From: Prevotella sp. UBA2725 | GTDB lineage: Bacteria; Bacteroidota; Bacteroidia; Bacteroidales; Bacteroidaceae | Reading direction: 5' to 3' | Assembly: GCA_002353825.1 (NCBI GenBank) | Contig: DEKJ01000051.1 | Span: 1 to 64,000, forward strand | DNA: 64,000 nt | In this document: in pieces, positions 16,056 to 24,183 of the stretch | Position numbering within the stretch: the stretch's first letter is position 1 | How the letters are laid out: every line of letters begins with the position of its first letter | Notes under the pieces: model-generated | Databases searched by the model: none | Seen by the model: only the letters and a program-made list of their open reading frames with translations | Told to the model about the DNA's origin: nothing | Translations under genes and position numbers: made by a program

Positions 16056-17408
16056 CTATTTCAGATCTTGGACATCTACTCTGTATATGAGCGGTGTCAT
16101 CACTTTCTTCTTTATGAACATTGTCATGTAAATGGGTAAATATAGGATTCTCCCCTTTACAGAAATATTGTCATTACAGAGCACATAGGCTTTCTGAATG
16201 TCATAATCAGCATTCTGCATGACGTTGGACAATGCATTGTGGCGCTCATAGTCTTTTCCGGACTTGACTTCTATCGGGACGACATGGCTGTCCTGCTCAA
16301 TGACGAAATCCAATTCTCCCTGTTTCTTACTGTTGAAATAGTAAAGATCGTCAAAGCCATGGGCATACAGTTCCTGAGCAACATAGTTCTCGAACACCGA
16401 TCCGAAATTTATGGTATTGTCTCCGGAGAGTATCTTCAGCTGAAGGCCATCGGCATACTGACTGGCCAACAACCCCACATCGTTCTGAAACAGCTTGAAC
16501 AGATTACGCAGCCGGGAGAGCTTCAATGGTATTACGGGCTCCTCCACGTTATAGGTAGGAAGGGCCACTCCGGCATGCTTCAACCACAGGAAACTGCTCT
16601 CATAGCGGTTGAATTTGGCATTCTCGTTCAACTTCTTCAGTATAAACCTCTTGTTCTTGGCATTGAGTTCCGAAGGTATCAGGTCGAAGATGTCGTCAAG
16701 ATAGAGTTTCTCTTGTGGATCATATTTGGAGATATCAACCTTGTAGAGTCTGATAATAGCCTGTTGCTCTGCCAATACGTCCTGAATATTATTGGTATCA
16801 AGATACTTCTGCACGGCAGCCGGCATTCCGCCAACGACAAGATAGAGCCTGAAGAGTTCCATCATCCGCTTGTGAACGACCTCATCGACAGCCTTGCGGC
16901 CTTCGAAGCTATCGCGCAGGCTGTCTATAATCCTTGATGAAACGCCTATGGCACTGGCGAATTCCTCAAAGTCAAGCGGGTACATTTTCCAGATATCCAT
17001 ATAACCGACAGGAGCTGATACAATATCTTTCAGCTCTACGCCAAGGAGAGAGCCGCTCAGGATATAACGGTAGCTTCCCTCATCAACAAGAAACTTTATG
17101 GCGGTCACCAGTTCCGGACACTCCTGTACTTCGTCAAAGAATATCAGCGTATCGTCCTTGATCAACTTCTGTGTTGTAAAGGCGCTTAGGCGCAGGAGGA
17201 TTGAGTCACTGCCATCAGCTCCCCGGAAGATTGACTTTGCTTCCGGGGTCCTTATGAAGTTTATCTCAATAAAGCTCTTGAAATGGCTCTTACCAAACTC
17301 TCTGATAGTGAAAGTCTTTCCAACCTGACGGGCTCCGTCGATAAGCAGAGCCTTCTTCGTGCTTTTATAATAATGCTCGATACGTGGGGTTATCTTTCTT
17401 GAAATCAT
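16056..17408 (-). CDS. AAA ATPase with DUF4143-type C-terminus, paralogue A
   Basis: A 450-residue protein. The start is the ATG at 17408, preceded by AGAGGAAT; longer frames upstream run through the promoter. The N-terminal P-loop IDGARQVGKTF is followed by a Walker B-like TLIFFDEVQECPE, then a helical region. The C-terminus carries the PD-(D/E)XK-like nuclease pattern GELDFVIEQ, then VPIEVKSGK, as in the AAA_14/DUF4143 family. The family is abundant in Bacteroidetes and its function is not established. It is paralogous to 17660-19009 and has the same promoter layout. It lies 2 nt upstream of the AEC gene, probably in one transcript. Confidence 0.85.
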   Translation of the reverse strand: MISRKITPRIEHYYKSTKKALLIDGARQVGKTFTIREFGKSHFKSFIEINFIRTPEAKSIFRGADGSDSILLRLSAFTTQKLIKDDTLIFFDEVQECPELVTAIKFLVDEGSYRYILSGSLLGVELKDIVSAPVGYMDIWKMYPLDFEEFASAIGVSSRIIDSLRDSFEGRKAVDEVVHKRMMELFRLYLVVGGMPAAVQKYLDTNNIQDVLAEQQAIIRLYKVDISKYDPQEKLYLDDIFDLIPSELNAKNKRFILKKLNENAKFNRYESSFLWLKHAGVALPTYNVEEPVIPLKLSRLRNLFKLFQNDVGLLASQYADGLQLKILSGDNTINFGSVFENYVAQELYAHGFDDLYYFNSKKQGELDFVIEQDSHVVPIEVKSGKDYERHNALSNVMQNADYDIQKAYVLCNDNISVKGRILYLPIYMTMFIKKKVMTPLIYRVDVQDLK

Positions 17409-17429
17409 AGCTATTCCTCTTATCCATGG

Positions 17430-17495
17430 CAAAAATAAGCAATAATTTCCATTTTTCCAAGAAATTACAGAGAATATTTGCCGTTTTTCCAAGAA
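17430..17495 (-). promoter_or_regulatory. Promoter of ATPase A with two TTTTTCCAAGAA repeats
   Basis: Minus strand: -7 box TATTTTTG (17430-17437) and a -33 TTG (17458-17460) 20 bp apart. The -33 lies inside the first of two direct copies of TTTTTCCAAGAA (17452-17463 and 17484-17495), spaced 32 bp (three helical turns). This looks like a regulator site overlapping the promoter. Confidence 0.55.
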
Positions 17496-17522
17496 TTAGC
17501 GTAGTGGACCTTCCGAGTAGAC

Positions 17523-17560
17523 TGTACCAGCTCCTCGGAGTTGTACCAGCTCCTCAGAGT
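17523..17560. repeat. Two tandem 19-bp repeats
   Basis: TGTACCAGCTCCTCGGAGT (17523-17541) and TGTACCAGCTCCTCAGAGT (17542-17560) differ at one base, contain a CTCC/GGAG dyad, and are flanked by direct GAGTAGAC (17515-17522, 17557-17564). They lie between the two ATPase genes. The GTACCA/GGA theme resembles the 22-bp array at 28299-28386. Confidence 0.7.
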
Positions 17561-17659
17561 AGACACTAAAAATAATCTTTGATATTATTATTTTCTAAAA
17601 GTTTTCGAGGATACAAATGAGTTTATTCCACATTTTTTCGAGGATTAAAACGCACACAT

Positions 17660-19009
17660 TTACTCAAGGATAACCTGTTGGTCCTGCGGTTTCAAGCACA
17701 TGATATAATAGATGGGCAGATAGGTGATACCATCTTTAACTTCAACCTTCTGAGCATTTGACATAACGAAGGCCTCATGGATATTATACTCCTTTACGCT
17801 CAAGAAGTTATCCAAAGCGCTGTGGACCTTGTAATCTTTTCCAGACTTTATCTCTATTGGAAGAACGGATAAGTTGGCCATGTCATCGATGAGGTAATCC
17901 ACCTCGCCATTCTTCTTGTTGTCATAGTAATAAAGTTGGAAGCCATGAGCCTTCAGTTCCTGGGCTACTACCGTTTCATACACAGAACCAAGATTAATGC
18001 TTGGAATGTCCTCCATGATAGCCTTAATGTTAGTTCCAAAGAAGATATTTGTCAGCAGGCCGACGTCATTCATATACAGTTTCAGCAGGTTCTTGCCGCT
18101 GTTCTCTATCAATGGGAAACTTGGCTTGCTGATGGCTTTCACCTCCAGAGTGATACCGGACGAGATAAGATAATCAAATTCCTCGGCATAATCTGACATT
18201 CTCTTGCCAACCTTATTTTCAATATCCTTGGCAACTACGCGCTTTTTCTTATTCTCAAGGTTGGACGGTACCATTTCATAGATACGTTGGATTTTCAGCC
18301 GACCATGGCTGTCCTCATATCTTGAAGCATCAACACCATAAAGATGATGGATGTCCTCCTGGATCTTTCTCACCTTAGTGATATTCTTAGTTGCTAGGAA
18401 TTCATTTACAGCATCGGGCAATCCACCCACAAGAAGATACTTTCTGAAAAGATCCATCAGCTTGGCGTGTATGGGCTCCGGCATTGCCTTCCGCTGGGCA
18501 TAATTCTTCTGCACAGTTTCCAAAACGAGATTCCCCATGCCGTTAGCTATTAAGAATTCCTCGAAATCAAGCGGGTACATGTGCTTGATCTCTATGCTGC
18601 CAAGAGGAATGGAGGATGTTGTCTTTAGTGTCACTCCAAGCAGCGATCCACTGGCAATGTAGGTAAACTTATCATCTTCCCGCAAGAACTTCAGTAAGGT
18701 GATGAGATGATCGTAGGCCTGTATCTCATCGAGGAAGACAAGTGTATTTTCCTTTTGCTGCATCTTATCCCCGGCAATGGAACTCAAAGCCAGATAGAAG
18801 TCATCTACCGTCTTGGCTTCCGCAAAGATCCTGTCACCGACCTTGTCTGTTTCCATATTCACCTCAATATAGTTGGGAAAAAGTTTCTTGCCTACTTCCC
18901 TTATTATATAGGACTTCCCTATTTGGCGTGCGCCATCCACGACAAGGATCTTGTCAGACCCTGACTGCAAGTGATTTGCGATATACGCTTCTATCTTTCT
19001 AAACAGCAT
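17660..19009 (-). CDS. AAA ATPase with DUF4143-type C-terminus, paralogue B
   Basis: A 449-residue protein with P-loop VDGARQIGKSY, Walker B-like TLVFLDEIQAYD, and C-terminal nuclease-like pattern GEVDYLIDD then LPIEIKSGK. It is the same family as paralogue A and similar in length, but clearly diverged. The start codon at 19009 is preceded by AGGAAAAGTGT, one of three copies of that 11-mer. Members of this family have been suggested to be STAND-like sensors or part of defence islands; that is not shown here. It lies between the two copies of the duplicated abiE segment. Confidence 0.85.
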   Translation of the reverse strand: MLFRKIEAYIANHLQSGSDKILVVDGARQIGKSYIIREVGKKLFPNYIEVNMETDKVGDRIFAEAKTVDDFYLALSSIAGDKMQQKENTLVFLDEIQAYDHLITLLKFLREDDKFTYIASGSLLGVTLKTTSSIPLGSIEIKHMYPLDFEEFLIANGMGNLVLETVQKNYAQRKAMPEPIHAKLMDLFRKYLLVGGLPDAVNEFLATKNITKVRKIQEDIHHLYGVDASRYEDSHGRLKIQRIYEMVPSNLENKKKRVVAKDIENKVGKRMSDYAEEFDYLISSGITLEVKAISKPSFPLIENSGKNLLKLYMNDVGLLTNIFFGTNIKAIMEDIPSINLGSVYETVVAQELKAHGFQLYYYDNKKNGEVDYLIDDMANLSVLPIEIKSGKDYKVHSALDNFLSVKEYNIHEAFVMSNAQKVEVKDGITYLPIYYIMCLKPQDQQVILE

Positions 19010-19013
19010 ATTT

Positions 19014-19090
19014 ACACTTTTCCTTTAAAATTAGTACTGCAAAAATACACTTTTCCTATGATATAGACAAGTAAATATCACACTTTTCTT
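19014..19090 (-). promoter_or_regulatory. Promoter of ATPase B with three AGGAAAAGTGT repeats
   Basis: On the plus strand ACACTTTTCyT occurs at 19014, 19047 and 19080, exactly 33 bp apart. The copy nearest the gene supplies the ribosome-binding AGGAAAA. The minus-strand -7 box TATTTTTG (19040-19047) and a -33 TTG (19068-19070) are 20 bp apart, as for paralogue A. Confidence 0.55.
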
Positions 19091-19420
19091 TATTCGTAAG
19101 CTGACATTCTATCACTATTTATCTTTATCCCGAGAAAATCTATTTTCAAAGCTTAGCGTGTTTTCCGGATGTAACGGGCGTTCAACGCTGAAAAGGCTGA
19201 TGAATACTACACTCAGCGATGTTCAAGTGAGCCGAAAAGTCGAACAGCCGCAAACAAAAAGGCACGGATCCCAACATCCCGCTCAAATATCGAACAAGGC
19301 ATTACGGGAAATTACTGTCCATTATCTTTATAAAATGTTATATATTAGACAATTATAAGTATTACAGTTATTACAAGGAAAATGGTGGGTAAGGGATAGC
19401 GAAAATATTTTTTTCAAGGT

Positions 19421-19740
19421 GGGAAACCAAAAATTGAGGTAGGAAACCACGTATTCGGAATCTTTTTGCTATCTTTGCAGCGTAAAGGTTGTATGGATAC
19501 AACTTTTTCGGCAGCGTTGACCCCTGCCGGACTTTACGAGTCGGTCTTTCCATGGCAGGGAATCATTCATCTCCTTCAGCCATGTGATTCATGATAAAAA
19601 CCCTACAAAATCCTCTAATTTACGGGGCAAGGAAAGGAAATCGCCATAGGCGGCGTTTGGTTTCCCATTTTCGCTTCTGGGAAACCAAAATTTACTTGAA
19701 GTAGGACATCAAGATTATGAAGATTTCTCGCCGGGAAACC
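19421..19740. repeat. GGGAAACC repeat family
   Basis: GGGAAACCAAAA at 19421 and AGGAAACCAC at 19441 are 20 bp apart and precede the promoter at 19470. An inverted pair, TTTGGTTTCCC (19656-19666) with GGGAAACCAAA (19679-19689), forms an 11-bp stem with a 12-nt spacer. A fifth copy is GGGAAACC at 19733-19740. The repeat does not recur as a cluster elsewhere in the window that I could see. Confidence 0.7.
19470..19538 (+). ncRNA. Candidate three-way-junction RNA downstream of a promoter
   Basis: TATCTTTG (19470-19477) is a -7 box. Transcription would begin just before CGTAAAG (19481-19487), which pairs perfectly with CTTTACG (19532-19538). Inside are two further perfect stems: GTTGTA/TACAAC (19488-19503, 4-nt loop) and CGGCAG/CTGCCG (19509-19529). 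This makes a closed three-way junction in 58 nt. No long frame follows. It is a prediction from base pairing only; the -33 box is weak. Confidence 0.45.
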
Positions 19741-19849
19741 GCATAAACACTAGGTTCCCGAAGGTTCGGCCAGTCGGACATAACAGGACTATCCGTCCTA
19801 ACGCCCCCAAAGGTTGACCCCATGCGAGTCACAACGATAAGGATGTCAA

Positions 19850-20554
19850 TCAATGGCATCCTTTTTGATAGAGAATGAGGTTCTTGACGTGGAGGGACGA
19901 CGCATTCCTGCCGGCATCCAAGGCTGTGCTATGCCGCTTTTCATATGGCCTTAACTTCTCCCGATCCGCATAAAGACAGAACACCTCGTGCATCAGCCAG
20001 TCAGAACCAAGAACTATCTGTCTGTTTGCCTCATTGAACGGCTCATCACCGAGGAAAGAAACAGTCGTCCCACTGGGCATGATGGCATGAAAGCCGAACT
20101 GCTTTTCCTTCATGGAATGGATATCGAAGCATTGCAGATGAATGGCACCGACATCAAACTTCTCGCCATCCTCCAGAGTGCAGAAATCAACTGTATCCTT
20201 TAATCGGTCGATATTCGCTGCATTGAATGTAAGACTAATGATTGTCTTCAGCGTATGGATGACCTTGTCATTGCCGAAGACTCGGACACGATGGCCCTTG
20301 TTATTTCTATATCCCATCATCCGGATAATCCAAACGGCACCGAGGATATGATCAGTGTGGGCATGGGAGACGAACATGGCATCAAGCTCATCCAGCCCAA
20401 CACCTGCTTTTTCAAGCTGACATAGGATGCCATTGCCGCCACCGCCGTCAACGAGCAGTGTCGTGTTCTGTGCGTGGAGGGTAAAACAGGTGTTGTAGCA
20501 GTGTGTCGCCACGGCTTCCCCTGTCCCAAGCATGATGATTTTTTCGCCAGTCAT
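19850..20554 (-). CDS. MBL-fold metallohydrolase, copy B, C-terminally truncated
   Basis: A 234-residue protein with metal site HAHTDH and SFLGDEPF. It is collinear with the 270-residue copy at 28382-29194 up to LHVKNLILY, after which it ends with an unrelated QKGCH. About 38 residues are missing at the C-terminus because the duplicated segment breaks at about 19867. It starts 6 nt after abiEii and so is the third gene of an abiEi-abiEii-MBL operon. Activity is uncertain because the C-terminal part is lost. It resembles the ribonuclease Z-like MBL family rather than beta-lactamases. Confidence 0.75.
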   Translation of the reverse strand: MTGEKIIMLGTGEAVATHCYNTCFTLHAQNTTLLVDGGGGNGILCQLEKAGVGLDELDAMFVSHAHTDHILGAVWIIRMMGYRNNKGHRVRVFGNDKVIHTLKTIISLTFNAANIDRLKDTVDFCTLEDGEKFDVGAIHLQCFDIHSMKEKQFGFHAIMPSGTTVSFLGDEPFNEANRQIVLGSDWLMHEVFCLYADREKLRPYEKRHSTALDAGRNASSLHVKNLILYQKGCH

Positions 20555-20560
20555 CTTACA

Positions 20561-21388
20561 TTACTCAAAGATGATCATCGTTGCAAGCTGAAGAAAATAA
20601 TCATTCGACCATATGTCCATGTCTTTGGAGTTCTTAATAAATGGTGTAACATCAGATTTCACCTGATTGATATCTGCTGTAGAGAGTCTGTGCTGCAATT
20701 GCTCCATAAAACTCTCGCGGCTGATTCGTTCATTGTTGAACTGCAATGTTCTTTCCTGCAGATGATGGAAATCTAAGGGTACTCGATTTCTGACATACCA
20801 CTCAAAGTCATACCAATCTCGTCCCTTAACACGGTTTTTCCATGCACGGTACACCAATGCATGCATTTTACCGGCGAAGAGGTCAGGAAGTGTAAAGCAC
20901 CTGGTCATAAATGACTGTGGCAAAAGCAACAGCTTCTGCTCAGTCTTAAAGCCTAAGGGTGGCTGAGTATCTACCTCTATCTTGATCTTGATGGATTTCT
21001 CAGTCTGAAACGTTATGTCATATACATCCGTATTATCCTTTAGAAAGGCTGATTCTACTCTTCCGAAGTTCTTCTTGTCCTTCTTTTTTATCTCGACCTT
21101 TCTTCCTATCATGCCAAATTTGTCTATAATAGGCTGGAAATAGTTCGTAAAATCGAAGTTGCTGTCTGATTCCAACAAGGAGAAATCCATATCCTCACTG
21201 AAACGCTGCAAGCCGTGGAAAATCCTCAGGCATGTCCCGCCATAAAAAGCAGCGTGATTGAAGAATCCTCCATCTGACAGCCCTGCAAGGATAATCTGTT
21301 GATTAACTTCAAATATTGCGTTACGTCTCTGCTGTTCCGTCTCTATTGGGTAAGCGGAAAGCATCTGTTGAAAGATGTCGTTGCTCAT
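20561..21388 (-). CDS. abiEii: AbiEii-type nucleotidyltransferase toxin
   Basis: A 275-residue protein with nucleotidyltransferase motifs: FYGGTCLRIF (res ~48-57) followed by RFSEDMDFSL (the D-x-D pair at 66/68), a later KIEVD, and KGRDWYDFEWY. This is the AbiEii/AbiGii toxin family. Known members block growth, for example by modifying tRNA or nucleotides, and give phage abortive infection. The start overlaps the abiEi stop by 4 nt (21385-21388), the usual arrangement. Of the two duplicated loci this is the only one with an intact toxin. Confidence 0.9.
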   Translation of the reverse strand: MSNDIFQQMLSAYPIETEQQRRNAIFEVNQQIILAGLSDGGFFNHAAFYGGTCLRIFHGLQRFSEDMDFSLLESDSNFDFTNYFQPIIDKFGMIGRKVEIKKKDKKNFGRVESAFLKDNTDVYDITFQTEKSIKIKIEVDTQPPLGFKTEQKLLLLPQSFMTRCFTLPDLFAGKMHALVYRAWKNRVKGRDWYDFEWYVRNRVPLDFHHLQERTLQFNNERISRESFMEQLQHRLSTADINQVKSDVTPFIKNSKDMDIWSNDYFLQLATMIIFE

Positions 21389-22011
21389 TTCTTCATATAA
21401 TTTATGAGGGTTTGTATTGATCCTGCCTTCTTTCCGACCTTGACATATTGTTCGAACACAGTAATATCCATATTCTTGAAATCGTTGATTTCCATCCGAA
21501 TATCATCTTCGAGATAGGTCTCTACGTCCTTCTCGTACCGTAGGTTCACGCCGGGGGAGTTTGCGATAAGGTCACAGAGAGCTTTCTCGGGAGAAGCCAT
21601 AATAAATGCATACTGCTTTTTGTTGATACTTGTCAGGCCAATGGGAAAAGCCTCACGATTGATAAACATATAGTCGAACTGGCCAAATGGAGTTTCGAAC
21701 GACCTTGCATGTTTTACTGTCATCGACTGGGTAAGGTAAACAGCTTCGGGAATGAGACCATAGTAGCGGAGTGCAGTTGACATAGAGACATAGGACGGTG
21801 CATAGAGTGCATTTGCGATAAGTTCGGTAGATATTACAGTTTCACTTATTTCTGGGTTCACCACATAGAGTCCCTTCTTGAGCCTGATGATCTTCTTTTC
21901 ATGCTCAAGATTGCGGACCTTCTGGCGGGTCGCCTTTATGTCTGGATACAGAGAAGCTATCGTTTCTGTACTGACCGGAATGTTTCCGAATTGCTCTATC
22001 TTTGTGATCAT
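21385..22011 (-). CDS. abiEi: AbiEi-type antitoxin/regulator, copy B
   Basis: A 208-residue AbiEi protein with winged-helix N-terminus and antitoxin C-terminus, next to its toxin gene with ATGA overlap. It differs from copy A at three positions only. It would repress the operon through the inverted repeat at 22030-22072 and neutralise AbiEii. Because copy A is an orphan antitoxin with the same operator, this cell may have two antitoxin genes for one toxin. Confidence 0.9.
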   Translation of the reverse strand: MITKIEQFGNIPVSTETIASLYPDIKATRQKVRNLEHEKKIIRLKKGLYVVNPEISETVISTELIANALYAPSYVSMSTALRYYGLIPEAVYLTQSMTVKHARSFETPFGQFDYMFINREAFPIGLTSINKKQYAFIMASPEKALCDLIANSPGVNLRYEKDVETYLEDDIRMEINDFKNMDITVFEQYVKVGKKAGSIQTLINYMKK

Positions 22012-22015
22012 GTTG

Positions 22016-22072
22016 CAAAGATAGTGAAATTTTGAACAGCAAACTAATATTTTTATGTTTTTCTGTTCAAAA
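22016..22072 (-). promoter_or_regulatory. Promoter and AbiEi operator, copy B
   Basis: -7 box TATCTTTG on the minus strand (22016-22023) and the inverted repeat TTTTGAACAG (22030-22039)/CTGTTCAAAA (22063-22072), the same as in copy A. Cross-regulation between the copies is expected. Confidence 0.65.
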
Positions 22073-22227
22073 ATTGTCTTTTCAGAGTTAGCAGCGGATC
22101 TTTACCACCTATGAAGTTTATCCATCACCATCCGTGTCACCTTCCGTAGCTTCAAGCCTCACCGCGGAGCAATGAGCAACCGGGAGGGACTCTCACTGAC
22201 GAAACGCTCAAGGGCAATGTCGTTTTT

Positions 22228-22402
22228 TTATCGGCACATCATCTTTATAGCAATCTCCACAAGTGGTATGGAGCATATTGACAGCACCGTTGTCATGAAC
22301 GTTATCTCGGTCATCAGTCTTGGGTCACGCTCATACTTCATGCAGAACATCGTACCGAAGGCAGCGACAAACGTGGCGGTGACTGTGACGTTGAGATCAT
22401 TT
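22228..22402 (-). pseudogene. 3' remnant of an AEC transporter gene
   Basis: About 58 codons matching the end of the transporter at 15133-16053, including the same stop codon context. The match fades at about 22400, where the RloB-like gene region begins. There is no start codon of its own. It marks the right breakpoint of the segmental duplication. Confidence 0.85.
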
Positions 22403-22421
22403 AGGATTTCGTGAATTCATA

Positions 22422-22946
22422 TCATAAACTTTGCCGTCCAAGTTCCTCAAGAATATCGAAGACTCGTGATACCTGTGAGTAGGCTATCCGGTCCTGGGGA
22501 TTCTCAGCGGCCATTTTACTTAGAGTAGCCCCATTCTTTCTTGCATTCTCAAGGCTACCATGCTCAGTCAGATAGTTGTATAACCTTGTCTTGATAAAAT
22601 ACCGTTTGGTCTTTTCATAGCCTGGCATGTACTTTCTAAGTTCAGGAATGAGATCCTCATATGTCTCGTAGTGCTTCATCTGCAGAGAAGGAAGAAAATG
22701 GAGTAGAAACCAAAACTCCGTACATGGATTGATTTCGATAAACTCTATCGCCTGGTTATCTTTCTTCTTCTTAAAAGACTGGTATTTATGCATCTCTGCG
22801 GGAACATGATTCAGCCTGTCCATGTCAAGAAGGCAGATCACATAATCATACCCTTCGTTCAACTTGGCCTTTGATAACTTCAGCAGATGTTCAATATCCG
22901 AATGTGATGGGAATGCTGGTGAAAGCTTGGCAACACTCTTTCTCAT
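22422..22946 (-). CDS. RloB/AbiLii-like protein, short form
   Basis: A 174-residue protein with the RloB-family hallmark NPCTEFWFLLHF (~res 73-84) and an acidic ICLLDMDRL segment (~res 37-45) like the D-x-D of the Toprim-type fold. It overlaps the upstream ATPase gene by 4 nt, the usual RloA-RloB or AbiL pairing. Typical RloB proteins have an extra N-terminal strand with a conserved glutamate (CEG-TE type) before this part. Here the frame is closed by a stop just upstream, so that part is missing or supplied otherwise. It may be a natural short form or a truncated gene. Confidence 0.7.
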   Translation of the reverse strand: MRKSVAKLSPAFPSHSDIEHLLKLSKAKLNEGYDYVICLLDMDRLNHVPAEMHKYQSFKKKKDNQAIEFIEINPCTEFWFLLHFLPSLQMKHYETYEDLIPELRKYMPGYEKTKRYFIKTRLYNYLTEHGSLENARKNGATLSKMAAENPQDRIAYSQVSRVFDILEELGRQSL

Positions 22947-24160
22947 TTCTCCACTTCATTAAGATCCAGATACTGACTACCCAAGAACGGCAGGTTTATC
23001 AACTTTCCCTGACGGTAGGCGTTATAGGGAGACATGGTCTTATGTAACCCCATGTTGGATAGACGCAGCAGATGTGTTTCCGCATCATTGTCTTTATCGG
23101 TAAACCAGACGGCATCACGGCGGATGAAATCCTCATTGAGTAGATTGATGTCATGAGTTGTAAATAGCAACTGAGATGTATTGCTGCTGTTGGCGAGAAA
23201 CACACGGATAAAATATGAGAGCAATTCGTAGTGCATACTCGACTCCAGTTCGTCGATGGATACGAAACAAGAATTGAACAACAGTTTCTGCAGGATTGCT
23301 GCCATACCCAAGAAACGGATTGTACCCCGAGACTCATAGCTCTCAGACAACTCATAGGAATCTCCATGAGCCGAATGACCGAAGTAGAGGCGGCTGTCGT
23401 CACCGGTCGACCCGACCTTAATATTATTGATGTTAAAGTCAGAGACACGTAACATATAAAGGAGAAACTTCTTGAGTTTTCCATCCGTGTCTTTCTCCAG
23501 GAGCTTCCGGGTATAATCTGACAACGACTTATCCGGAGTCAACTCTTCGCCAAAGCCAAGCGAGAAGAAGTCATATACCTTGTTGAGCAGACTTCTCTCG
23601 ACATTTGACTTTCCGAAAGCGGCCATTACCGTACAGTTATTAATGGTATTGCCCTCGATGATAGTCTGACCCTTAACGCTCAGTTTTGATTTATTGCTGA
23701 ACGACACTACGGAAGCATCTGTCGCGGCATCATATTTCCGACTGTATAGCACAGTCGGCCGATTGGTCAAATAAGCATGTAATTGCTCATCATAGATTCT
23801 GACATTATCAAACTCTACCGATAGAATATAGCGGATGCCATCCAAATAAAATTCCATAGACATTCTGCAATGTCCGTCTCTGGAAGAGCTATCCAGCAGG
23901 AACGGCACCCAGCCAAGCGCTGAGTTCTTGTCATTAGGTACTATAACCATAAGGCTCCGAAAATAAGAAAGGGCCTTCAGAATATTACTTTTTCCGGAGG
24001 CATTGGAACCATAAACCATGCCGATTTTAAGAAGTCGGGTATCAGTACTGACCTCTTTCGTGTATTCTTCCTCCTTGAAATCGTCTCCCGAGGCCAGAAA
24101 ACTCAGCTTCTGCTCAGAGCGAATGGAGAAAAAGTTGCTTACTCTAAACTCTGCTATCAT
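22943..24160 (-). CDS. AbiLi/RloA-like ATPase
   Basis: A 405-residue SMC/OLD-like ATPase. It begins MIAEFRVSNFFSIRSEQKLS, with Walker A GSNASGKSNIL (~res 51-61), a signature region LSESYESRGTIRFLGMAA, and Walker B SCFVSIDELESSMHYELL. Coupled by ATGA overlap to the RloB-like gene, it forms an AbiL-type abortive infection pair as found in restriction loci (family knowledge). The promoter CAAAGATA with a -33 20 bp further is just upstream. Together with AbiE and the PARG-like gene it makes this a defence island. Confidence 0.85.
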   Translation of the reverse strand: MIAEFRVSNFFSIRSEQKLSFLASGDDFKEEEYTKEVSTDTRLLKIGMVYGSNASGKSNILKALSYFRSLMVIVPNDKNSALGWVPFLLDSSSRDGHCRMSMEFYLDGIRYILSVEFDNVRIYDEQLHAYLTNRPTVLYSRKYDAATDASVVSFSNKSKLSVKGQTIIEGNTINNCTVMAAFGKSNVERSLLNKVYDFFSLGFGEELTPDKSLSDYTRKLLEKDTDGKLKKFLLYMLRVSDFNINNIKVGSTGDDSRLYFGHSAHGDSYELSESYESRGTIRFLGMAAILQKLLFNSCFVSIDELESSMHYELLSYFIRVFLANSSNTSQLLFTTHDINLLNEDFIRRDAVWFTDKDNDAETHLLRLSNMGLHKTMSPYNAYRQGKLINLPFLGSQYLDLNEVEK

Positions 24161-24183
24161 AGATCAACCTACATTGTTTGATG

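Larger units (their letters stand above)
19091..19849. other. Structured intergenic region, no convincing protein gene
   Basis: About 760 bp without a supportable gene. The left part (19091-19380) shows nothing definite. The right part holds a promoter with a compact folded RNA candidate (19470-19538) and five GGGAAACC-type repeats (19421, 19441, inverted at 19656, 19679, 19733). It ends where the truncated MBL copy begins. Confidence 0.5.
19867..22402. repeat. Segmental duplication, copy B
   Basis: The counterpart of 13972-15310, keeping the full abiEii gene and the middle of the MBL gene but only the last ~58 codons of the AEC gene. Its left edge cuts the MBL 3' end; its right edge abuts the RloB-like gene. 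Each copy thus preserves parts the other has lost, so the ancestral order MBL-abiEii-abiEi-AEC can be read from the two together. Confidence 0.85.

Noticed and set aside
19158..19358. 66-codon plus-strand ORF upstream of the folded RNA
   Set aside because: No homology seen, no promoter or ribosome-binding site; composition is not coding-like.
19371..19553. 60-codon minus-strand ORF
   Set aside because: It runs through the repeats and the folded RNA region, has no ribosome-binding site and no coding-like composition.
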